Position numbers and translations under genes: made by a program. Positions 14,440-20,748 of a stretch of DNA of 20,748 nucleotides are shown piece by piece. A model generated the notes under the pieces. It was not told where the DNA came from and made no database searches. It saw nothing but the letters and a program-made list of their open reading frames with translations. Position 1 is the first letter of the stretch. Every line of letters starts with the position of its first letter. The DNA is from Candidatus Thorarchaeota archaeon (GTDB lineage: Archaea > Asgardarchaeota > Thorarchaeia > Thorarchaeales > Thorarchaeaceae): NCBI GenBank assembly GCA_004524595.1, contig SDOA01000073.1, forward strand, positions 1-20,748, given 5' to 3'.

Positions 14440-16203
14440 AGGCATGTAAAGGTAGGAAAACATGATGAAGTAGTTTCATCTGGATTTTTAGTAAGAGAAA
14501 TATCCATTGATAACATAGACCATATCCCATCTAATCCTTATTCTGTTGTACTCATAGGACATGGTCAAGAAGATGGATTAGAGATTACGGGAACTATCAT
14601 ATCTTGGGTTAATGTTACTGAGTTAATAGGTCATTACAGCCCCAAGACTACAATCTTCTTGGCATGTAATTCACCATCTAATCATAATCTTGGAATTTAT
14701 GGTTTCTCTGAACAGATAGATGCCAAAGCAGGTGCCTTGATGGCAGCATGGAAAATTGCTGGAACTCATCTTCAACCCGAAAAGGCTGCATACTTACTCA
14801 AAACTGCCTATGATGCACAGATAAGGATGACTCATCCGCTGGGATGTTATGTCTATTTTGTACATGGCTATTTTGGTAATAATTCAATATTTGATGATAT
14901 GATAAATACAATTGATTCAACCCTTGATAAGTATGATGGCTATAGACTGTACTCATATTTTGAAGATTATCCATCTCTGACAGCATCAGAAGTACACAAC
15001 ATTCAAGGAGGAATATCGACTTACGCATACAATTTTATGAATCGAATACTTGCTGATAACGCGCCGGGAACTCAAATCGATGTTGTCGCTCATAGTCTTG
15101 GAGGAATCATTACCCGTGAAATGTTGCGGCTCTATCGGTCTGACCTAGAATTGGCTGGTATTGAGATTGGCAGAGTCATCACAGCTGGGACACCCCACTA
15201 TGGAACTGAGTTGGCACGTTATGGTTTAGCACAGATGGCAATCATAGCGTTAATCTCGCTCTTTGGAGATAATTGGGCAAGTCCTGTATTCTACTCTCTT
15301 CACCCTCTCGGTTCTTTAATCACTACACTCAATGATAATCCGTCGAGCTATTCCTCAGGTATCAAGTGGTATACACTTGGAGGTAATGACCTAGGTCTGG
15401 GACTTGCTCTCTATGTTCTTGGTGTCCACAGTTGGTTCAATGACCAGCTAGTGACCACATTGAGTGCATCATTATCATTTGCAGAAAATTCAACAGCCTT
15501 GTACTGTGACCACACAACACTGGTATCAAATAGAGAAGACTATCCATTTATCTCTGCCTGGTTAGGCGGTGGATTTGATGAGGATCAAGATGGTCTTCTG
15601 GATGTTGAAGAGCGTCGATTATATGGCACGAATCCTCTTAGTTCTGATTCAGATATGGATGGTCTGAGCGACTATGAAGAAATCATTCTCTATCTGACAG
15701 ATCCATTGGACTTTGATACAGATGGAGATACGATTGGAGATGGAGCTGAGGTATGGACTTATGGTACCAATCCCTTGGCGTGGAGCACTGATGGAGATAT
15801 TCTCAGCGACAGACAGGAAATTGACTGGGGCTATGACCCAAATGACACTGACGATCCCATAGATGCAGAATCCCTGACCTATAGTGCCTGGCAGGTCTCT
15901 GGGACTACTGGGAAGGTACGAGCGAACCACTACTCTGCGATGGACTATGTCAAGGTGTATGTAAAATACAAGAACAGTCTGGGGTACTGGACAGCCTATT
16001 TTTATGTCAGTATCGATTATACACCTACCTACTACGGGGACTACTATGTAGAGTGGAGCCTTCTTCAGGGGTATATTGAAATGCAGGTAAATGTCCAGGC
16101 ATACGACTCAGCAGACCACTATCTTGGGAGCAACCAGCAATATGTCACACTGCCGGGTGGTGGTGGTGGCGGTAAACCTGGTGGTGACCCAGTACCGGAA
16201 TAG
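14440..16203 (+). CDS. Caspase-like domain + lipase + calcium-repeat protein, 5' end missing
   Basis: The open frame starts after a TAA at 14437, with no ATG/GTG before TTG 14659. The coding signal clearly begins earlier, so the 5' end is truncated or frameshifted. Numbering from 14440: residues ~35-90 hold VVLIGHG (His 41) and IFLACNS (Cys 76), a His-Cys dyad as in caspase/CHAT-type peptidases. Residues ~138-370 are an alpha/beta hydrolase: FVHGYFGN oxyanion loop, VAHSLGG (Ser 219), and DHTTLV carrying the probable catalytic His. Then come acidic Ca-binding repeats (DEDQDGLLD, DSDMDGLSD, DTDGDTIGD) of thrombospondin type 3 style, a beta-sandwich and a Gly-rich end. No signal peptide remains, although calcium repeats imply an extracellular protein. 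An ATG with good Shine-Dalgarno at 14462 is out of frame by one base. Confidence 0.72.
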   Translation, partial: RHVKVGKHDEVVSSGFLVREISIDNIDHIPSNPYSVVLIGHGQEDGLEITGTIISWVNVTELIGHYSPKTTIFLACNSPSNHNLGIYGFSEQIDAKAGALMAAWKIAGTHLQPEKAAYLLKTAYDAQIRMTHPLGCYVYFVHGYFGNNSIFDDMINTIDSTLDKYDGYRLYSYFEDYPSLTASEVHNIQGGISTYAYNFMNRILADNAPGTQIDVVAHSLGGIITREMLRLYRSDLELAGIEIGRVITAGTPHYGTELARYGLAQMAIIALISLFGDNWASPVFYSLHPLGSLITTLNDNPSSYSSGIKWYTLGGNDLGLGLALYVLGVHSWFNDQLVTTLSASLSFAENSTALYCDHTTLVSNREDYPFISAWLGGGFDEDQDGLLDVEERRLYGTNPLSSDSDMDGLSDYEEIILYLTDPLDFDTDGDTIGDGAEVWTYGTNPLAWSTDGDILSDRQEIDWGYDPNDTDDPIDAESLTYSAWQVSGTTGKVRANHYSAMDYVKVYVKYKNSLGYWTAYFYVSIDYTPTYYGDYYVEWSLLQGYIEMQVNVQAYDSADHYLGSNQQYVTLPGGGGGGKPGGDPVPE

Positions 16204-16213
16204 TCAGGACTGA

Positions 16214-17419
16214 TTGGAATTGACAGTAATAAACAGAATAAAGGTGGCGATTCTAATTGCTTCTCTTCTACTTTTTATATCTGGTCAACTAACTATGGAA
16301 ATATTAGCCTTTTCAATGGGTCACAAAGGAACAAGTTTCCACGCTGATCAAACAGAACTGGTATGGACAGTTGTAAACGATGACTTTGTCAGTGCCAATG
16401 TTGCGCCAGATGACATTGTCTTTGTGAATGTAACCCATGGGTGGGTTCTCAGTAAGACGGAGGAAAGTTTATTCAATGGAATTATTCTTCACACAAGGGA
16501 TGGTGGAGATACATGGTCTTCTTCTCTTCAAAATACATCTGATAGGTATAGGAAAATCGCAGTCATCGACACTGATACAATATGGGTGACATGCAGGACC
16601 GGTCTGTACTACACTAATAATAGTGGTAACACTTGGCATCAGATTATCGTTGGAACAGATAATGAGGATTTTTCCTTCTATGGGGTGTACTTTTTCAATA
16701 GAACACATGGATGGACTTCTTCTGATACGCATATGTACAAGACAGTCGATTCTGGAAAGACTTGGCAAATGTTGAATTCTGTGGCAGCAGATGACCGGGC
16801 ACGGATGATACGGTTCTTGTCACCACAAGAAGGTTGGGTTATTGGTTCCTTTGGAATCTATCATACAACTGATGGTGGAGAGACTTGGACGAAGAGCTAC
16901 AACAAAGGTGGTTGGACTATCTCTGTCATCAGTGCGACAGAGGCATGGGCAGTAGGTGATGAATGGATTGCAAAGATGAGCGATGGAAAGACATGGGTCA
17001 CACAGCCTAGTCCTCGTGACTCACCGTTTCCACCCCCAATTGCTCCATATTACTCAGACATCTTCTTCTTAGACTCGATGCATGGATGGCTTGCAGGTTT
17101 GGAAACCGAGATTGCTTACACTCCTAATGGTGGACGTGACTGGTATTCTCAAAGTTTTTATGGAGATACTCGTGTTAAGTCTATCTACTTCATCAATATG
17201 ACTCATGGGTGGGCAGTAGGAACTGGTGGTTATATCTATCGAACTACGAGAGGAGACAGTCTTGGAGCACGTCTCTGGATGGGACTCTCAGATCCTATCA
17301 TCATTGGAGCTATCAGTGTACCGGTAGTTCTAATCGTTTCTATTATCGGTCTGTTAAGAGTTCGTAAGAAACAGCATGTTCATCAAAAATCAACGGATGG
17401 TACGATTGATATCATATAG
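16214..17419 (+). CDS. BNR/Ycf48-like beta-propeller surface protein with C-terminal membrane anchor
   Basis: A 401-residue secreted propeller. A signal segment spans about 10-33. Asp-box (BNR) motifs recur: TRDGGDTW, TNNSGNTW, TVDSGKTW, TTDGGETW, MSDGKTW and TPNGGRDW, each preceded by a strand with THGW or GW. This is the Ycf48/HCF136-like pattern rather than a sialidase with its active-site arginines. A helix near 356-378 (DPIIIGAISVPVVLIVSII) with following RVRKKQ anchors it. It starts 10 bases after the caspase-lipase stop, so the two are likely co-transcribed. The start is TTG with AGGAC nearby. A truncated copy of its last 55 codons lies at 12096. The ligand is unknown. Confidence 0.82.
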   Translation: MELTVINRIKVAILIASLLLFISGQLTMEILAFSMGHKGTSFHADQTELVWTVVNDDFVSANVAPDDIVFVNVTHGWVLSKTEESLFNGIILHTRDGGDTWSSSLQNTSDRYRKIAVIDTDTIWVTCRTGLYYTNNSGNTWHQIIVGTDNEDFSFYGVYFFNRTHGWTSSDTHMYKTVDSGKTWQMLNSVAADDRARMIRFLSPQEGWVIGSFGIYHTTDGGETWTKSYNKGGWTISVISATEAWAVGDEWIAKMSDGKTWVTQPSPRDSPFPPPIAPYYSDIFFLDSMHGWLAGLETEIAYTPNGGRDWYSQSFYGDTRVKSIYFINMTHGWAVGTGGYIYRTTRGDSLGARLWMGLSDPIIIGAISVPVVLIVSIIGLLRVRKKQHVHQKSTDGTIDII

Positions 17420-17557
17420 AGTTCAATCTCGCTGCAAAATGCATACAAACATATAGGAAAATTCTGTCGGGATTAGACATGCTATCCAAATCGGTATTAG
17501 AGGTATTATTCTATAAGCTTGTATCTGCTAGAGATTCAAATCCGGCCGCTCCGGCCA
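17256..17557 (+). repeat. Segmental duplication, copy 2 (copy 1 at 12096-12393)
   Basis: Covers the last ~55 codons of the BNR gene and about 140 bases downstream. The other copy lies in the same orientation 5.2 kb away. It ends at the tRNA-like direct repeat. Confidence 0.85.
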
Positions 17558-17561
17558 CTTT
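17535..17561 (+). repeat. Direct repeat, right copy (tRNA 3'-end-like)
   Basis: Matches 14062-14088 in 26 of 27 bases. The two copies bound a 3.47 kb segment carrying the caspase-lipase and BNR genes. It lies within the duplicated downstream region of the BNR gene. Confidence 0.75.
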
Positions 17562-17662
17562 TTCATTTTTCATGAGTGAACTAAATTTCTAGATACTTAC
17601 CATTCAGAAACCGTCTAACTTATTAACGAATGCACTATTGTTAACATCATGAGGCTTGAAAG

Positions 17663-18853
17663 ATGAGAGCAGTTGAAGTTGTAAAAGATGTCTACTGGGT
17701 TGGTGCAATTGACTATGATGTCCGTAATTTCCACGGATATAGCTACACTACCCATCATGGCACGACCTATAATGCATACTTGGTGATTGGAGAGAAGATA
17801 GCTCTCGTAGATGCGGTCCTTGGTTCATTTTCAGAAGAGATGTTCTCCAGGATCTCTGAGATTATCAACCCTGAGAAGATTGACTACATGATATCGAATC
17901 ACACCGAGATGGATCATTCAGGTGCAGTTCCTGATGTGTTGAAGAGGATGAAAAAGGCCAAGCTTGTCTGTACTCCGAGAGCCGTGGATGAACTGAAGAA
18001 ACACTATCCTGATGGATGGGACATTCAGACGGTCAAGACAGGTGATGAGATAGACCTGGGTGGAAAGACGCTGAGGTTCTATGAGGCTCCTATGCTACAC
18101 TGGCCTGAGTCAATGTTTACATACTACGTAGAAGAAGAATTACTGATGCCAAACGATGCCTTTGGACAACACTACGCCACAGAGCGGCGCTTTGCTGATG
18201 AGGTGGACCAGAATATCCTCTGGCGAGAGGCTGAGAAGTACTATGCAAACATACTCTGGCCCCTGAGTTCTATGGTCCAGCGAAAGATTGAGGAAGTCGT
18301 CAAGTTAGGACTTCCCATAAAGATAATCGCTCCCTCTCATGGTCTCATCTGGAGAGAGAATCCCCTTGAGATTGTCATGAGATATCTTGCATGGGCAAAA
18401 GGTGAGAGAACATCTGATAAAGTCATTATTACCTGGGACACGATGTGGCAGAGTACAACGAAGTTGGCACGTGCAATCGCTGAAGGAATTGACCACGAAG
18501 GACTTACTCCCCTACTCCGATTGATACCACACAGTGATAGGAGCGACATCATGGCAGACCTGCTTGAGGCGAAGGGAATCCTTGTTGGAAGTTCCACGCT
18601 CCACAATGATATTCTTCCTACTGTGGCTCCAGTTCTCTCTGACTTTGAGGTGCTCAAACCAAAAGGAAAGAAGGCTGCAGCCTTCGGATCCTATGGATGG
18701 GGCGGCGGATCAGTCAAGAAGATTCAGAAGTCCATGGAAGAGGGTAAGATGGAGGTCGTGATGGAGCCGTTCACGGTAAAATGGGTTCCAACTGAAGATG
18801 AACTCAAGGCTGCATATGAGTTCGGTCGTGCCTTTGCAAAGGCAGTAAAATAA
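17663..18853 (+). CDS. fprA: Flavodiiron protein (F420H2 or NAD(P)H-linked O2/NO reductase), FprA-like
   Basis: A cytosolic 396-residue protein that reduces O2 to water, or NO to N2O, as a defence of anaerobes. The N-terminal metallo-beta-lactamase domain carries the diiron ligands His80, Glu82, Asp84 and His85 (NHTEMDHSG), His146 (LHWPES), Asp165 (PNDAFGQH) and His226 (SHGLIW), with a bridging-type sequence typical of the family. The C-terminal flavodoxin domain (from ~250: KVIITWDTMWQSTTKLA and GSSTLHNDILP, SYGWGGGSVKK) binds FMN. Length matches the two-domain class A type, without rubredoxin. The preceding GAGGCTT is a weak ribosome-binding site. Electrons in archaea commonly come from F420H2; this cannot be read from sequence alone. 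It converges with the DUF6144-like gene, 10 bases apart. Confidence 0.95.
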   Translation: MRAVEVVKDVYWVGAIDYDVRNFHGYSYTTHHGTTYNAYLVIGEKIALVDAVLGSFSEEMFSRISEIINPEKIDYMISNHTEMDHSGAVPDVLKRMKKAKLVCTPRAVDELKKHYPDGWDIQTVKTGDEIDLGGKTLRFYEAPMLHWPESMFTYYVEEELLMPNDAFGQHYATERRFADEVDQNILWREAEKYYANILWPLSSMVQRKIEEVVKLGLPIKIIAPSHGLIWRENPLEIVMRYLAWAKGERTSDKVIITWDTMWQSTTKLARAIAEGIDHEGLTPLLRLIPHSDRSDIMADLLEAKGILVGSSTLHNDILPTVAPVLSDFEVLKPKGKKAAAFGSYGWGGGSVKKIQKSMEEGKMEVVMEPFTVKWVPTEDELKAAYEFGRAFAKAVK

Positions 18854-18863
18854 CTAGTCAAGT

Positions 18864-19847
18864 TTATGGTACGTCCTCTGGAAGGTGAATGATGAAACTA
18901 CACTCATCATCACCTTTTAGGACAGACTTCGCCATCTCGACCTCAAGAGGTTGATCAAGTGCAGCCTCCCATGGTTGCTTTGTGAATCCACCACTACAAT
19001 AGCAGAATTCAGATGATATCTCTTCACCTTTCAGAATCGATTCTCTTGCCCATGCACAGTGACAGGCGTAGTACCGCTTCATCTTCTCATCCGTTGCATC
19101 GAGATATTCTTGTACCATGTACGGAATCTTTGTATGATAGATGGTGTTTCCTCTTCGCTCACCACTGAGAACATCAGGACGACCCTTTACGAAATTGATA
19201 ACGTCATCCGTGATATACTGATTGAAGAAGAGAGTACCCGCATCTCGATGTCTCTCAAGCTCTGCAATCGCGTTAGATCTCTTTTGACGTAGATATTCAT
19301 CAATACTTCCTGCCTTCAGGTACTTCTCTCGCTCACCTCTCCTGAAATCACGTGGGAGTCCATGAGCAACGTCGGCGAGTACCTTCTTACATTCCTCCGG
19401 AGTCAGGACTTTATTCATTTTTTCTAATACTTGGCGAGTCACAGGTATTTTCTCTGATGATGGGAGTCCAAGGGGAGGTAGCTCCTCTTTTGATAATATC
19501 TTATCTCGTTTCACCTCACCAACATGTTCTCCTAATCGTTCATTGAGAACATTCATCACTTCTGCTCCGTCAATGAGCTCAAGGACTGCTAGGTATAGGT
19601 CCATATTCTTAATGAAATATCCATATCTACTTAGAGCAACAAGACTGGTATAGGTGTTCAGTCTCTCCTCAATCAATACTCTTGTAAAATTGTTGACCTC
19701 TGTAGCAGATGCTGTTTCAACGGTCTTTCCAAACTGTTTTAGATACTCCTCAAACTTTTCGACCATCCTTATAGTTTCGATGATCTCTTTCTCGGGGATT
19801 GGTTGTTCCCTTTCTGTCAAATATTTTCGATATCCTTCTCTATCCAT
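18864..19847 (-). CDS. DUF6144-like protein with N-terminal SAM-like helical domain
   Basis: About 327 residues. The first ~110 (EIIETIRMVEKFEEYLKQFGKT and on) resemble the SAM-like core-binding helices of integrases. There is no catalytic Arg-His-Arg-Tyr set, so it is not a recombinase. The C-terminal ~110 residues contain CHCAWARESI, EFCYCSGGFTKQPWE and MAKSVLKGDDECSFIIHLP, a Cys-rich ending I associate with DUF6144 and the 4-vinyl-reductase (V4R) style of domain. The cysteines (CHC, CYC, DEC) could bind metal or sense redox. I chose the ATG at 19847; a GTG at 19856, with GGTAAG before it, is also possible. Proximity to the flavodiiron gene is tail to tail, so co-regulation is not implied. 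Confidence 0.68.
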   Translation of the reverse strand: MDREGYRKYLTEREQPIPEKEIIETIRMVEKFEEYLKQFGKTVETASATEVNNFTRVLIEERLNTYTSLVALSRYGYFIKNMDLYLAVLELIDGAEVMNVLNERLGEHVGEVKRDKILSKEELPPLGLPSSEKIPVTRQVLEKMNKVLTPEECKKVLADVAHGLPRDFRRGEREKYLKAGSIDEYLRQKRSNAIAELERHRDAGTLFFNQYITDDVINFVKGRPDVLSGERRGNTIYHTKIPYMVQEYLDATDEKMKRYYACHCAWARESILKGEEISSEFCYCSGGFTKQPWEAALDQPLEVEMAKSVLKGDDECSFIIHLPEDVP

Positions 19848-19856
19848 CCATCTCAC

Positions 19857-20021
19857 TCTCGACTTACCTTTTCAAGGCATTTTTTCTTATCAAACGGATG
19901 ATGAAAGCAAGAATTAATTTGTTCACTCTGTTGTTTTGAGAGAATTTTGTCCGATTTGGCGCCTAACTCTAGTATTACTTGGTTAATACAGGTGCTTTAG
20001 TAGTCTGATGATGACAGAAGA
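19857..20021. other. Divergent promoter region
   Basis: 165 bases between the divergent starts of the DUF6144-like gene and the hypothetical at 20022. AT-rich patches (AATTAATTTG, TACTTGGTTAATA) could hold TATA boxes for each side. Nothing else stands out. Confidence 0.35.
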
Positions 20022-20324
20022 GTGGTAGATAGTCAAATGAATAATCTAGAGGCTAAGATTAAGTATGGATTGGCGGACAAGGGTATCAAGTGTCAGTCAA
20101 TATACACAGTACCCACTTCTGAGGACACTCGAGTAGTCATCGCATTCAACTCCAAGGACAATAGACGTCTGTCAGTAAAGCGAGTGGAGAGTGTATTATC
20201 ATCACTCAATGTGGGCGATTTCAAGATACTCTCAGACTTTCAGCGTTTGAGCTCGGCATTCTTGCATCTTGAAGTGACATTCGGGGCTGGAACGAAACAG
20301 TCAATCGGTACCCCTGCATCATAG
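20022..20324 (+). CDS. Hypothetical protein, about 100 residues
   Basis: A 100-residue small protein (or 95 from the ATG at 20037). It has alternating helix and strand: NLEAKIKYGLADKGIKCQSI, RVVIAFNSKDNRRLSVKRVESVLSSL, LHLEVTFGAG. The pattern of a helix followed by strand RVVIAF and a second helix looks like a small alpha/beta fold, as found in several archaeal RNA- or complex-associated proteins. I cannot name a family. The end overlaps no gene, and the next starts 45 bases on, so the two may be co-transcribed. Confidence 0.5.
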   Translation: MVDSQMNNLEAKIKYGLADKGIKCQSIYTVPTSEDTRVVIAFNSKDNRRLSVKRVESVLSSLNVGDFKILSDFQRLSSAFLHLEVTFGAGTKQSIGTPAS

Positions 20325-20369
20325 CCGGTGCCGTGCCCCTTATCTGCGTGTATTCTCTTTAGAATCCCT

Positions 20370-20748
20370 ATGGATCTCGATATCAAAAATAGGGTCTTTC
20401 TTGTGACAGCAGCCTCAAAAGGGCTAGGGTTCAGTGTTGCCAAATCTCTGATTGATGAAGGGGCTAGAGTGATTATCTGTAGTCGCAATGAAGAATCTCT
20501 GAAAAAAGCAACCCGTCTTCTTGGAAAGAACTCCTCATACTATGTAGCAGACCTCTCAAAGAAAGATGATGTACAAGAACTTCTAGATAGCATCACAACA
20601 AAATTCGGTCGTCTGGATGGTCTCTTTGTGAATGCTGGTGGACCACCACCTGGTCCTTTTTCAAGACTCACAGATGAGGACTGGAGAAAGGCCTTTGAGC
20701 TGACGCTCATGAGCGCAGTATGGTTGACTCGAGAATCACTCTCTCTCC
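20370..20748 (+). CDS. Short-chain dehydrogenase/reductase, 5' part
   Basis: 126 codons are visible; the gene runs off the window. The NAD(P)-binding loop TAASKGLG (residues ~12-19) is a close variant of TGxxxGxG. CSRN follows the second strand, DLSKKDD is the acidic/cofactor-side segment, and VNAGGPPPGPF is the characteristic NAG motif. These mark a classical SDR of the 3-oxoacyl-ACP reductase type. The catalytic Ser-Tyr-Lys lies beyond the window. The start ATG is chosen because an M-DLDIKNRVFLVT opening is normal for the family. Substrate unknown. Confidence 0.9.
   Translation, partial: MDLDIKNRVFLVTAASKGLGFSVAKSLIDEGARVIICSRNEESLKKATRLLGKNSSYYVADLSKKDDVQELLDSITTKFGRLDGLFVNAGGPPPGPFSRLTDEDWRKAFELTLMSAVWLTRESLSL

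Noticed and set aside
17420..17560. Complete tRNA with the CGCTCCGG acceptor end
   Set aside because: No CGGAGCG partner strand, D arm or anticodon arm exists upstream, and the T-stem 5' side (AGAGA) does not pair.
1..20748. CRISPR array or insertion sequence with transposase
   Set aside because: No regularly spaced repeats and no DDE or HUH transposase motifs were seen in any frame.

Overview
The window reads as archaeal. It has a TFIIB-type initiation factor (TFB), a tRNA-Tyr interrupted by bulge-helix-bulge-type introns, A/T-rich TATA boxes about 20-28 bases ahead of several start codons, and an FprA-type flavodiiron protein. It also has an ECF vitamin transporter and several secreted proteins that are membrane-anchored at the C terminus. 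The mix (moderate GC, many secreted eukaryote-like ectodomains, a caspase-like/lipase fusion, tandem GNAT) would fit an Asgard archaeon such as a Thorarchaeota-type lineage. That placement is inference; no marker here proves it.

Layout. Positions 2-553 hold the 3' end of a kinase-fold gene. Positions 624-5257 are a tight four-gene operon: a membrane-anchored metallophosphoesterase, a YkoE-like ECF substrate-binding subunit, a fused double ECF ATPase and EcfT. Both of the first two proteins appear to end in an extracellular domain resembling the sulfite-oxidase/molybdopterin-binding fold. The gene order after the phosphoesterase (S subunit, double ATPase, EcfT) is that of Bacillus ykoEDC, so a thiamine-precursor or related uptake system is the best guess. 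The phosphatase may strip phosphate from the substrate outside the cell.

Positions 5254-8000 are a decayed, rearranged stretch: a small Cys-rich gene, a broken tandem acetyltransferase gene, an orphan reading-frame fragment, tRNA-Tyr(GUA) on the minus strand, an SRPBCC protein, and a duplicated piece of the tfb 3' end. The tRNA-Tyr appears to carry two introns, one at 37/38 and one inside the T loop, and encodes its own CCA.

Positions 7960-11610 hold an AT-rich nucleotidyltransferase, a secreted beta-helix (NosD-like) protein, a small secreted protein with a good terminator, and a small cytosolic CxxC protein. Positions 11680-13842 hold a winged-helix regulator with an upstream palindrome, a truncated duplicate of the C terminus of a downstream gene, tfb, and two very small genes, one a strong Cys-rich candidate.

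Positions 14062-17561 are bounded by 27-base near-identical direct repeats that look like tRNA 3' ends. Inside lie a short gene, a caspase-like + lipase + calcium-repeat protein without a visible start codon, and a BNR/Ycf48-like surface protein. Positions 17663-20748 return to housekeeping genes: flavodiiron protein, a DUF6144-like protein, a hypothetical protein, and the 5' end of a short-chain dehydrogenase.

A recurring theme is short tracts resembling the spliced 3' end of tRNA-Tyr or another tRNA, scattered at 6867, 7145, 7739, 12374, 14062 and 17535, next to truncated or duplicated genes. They mark this as a repeatedly rearranged locus.
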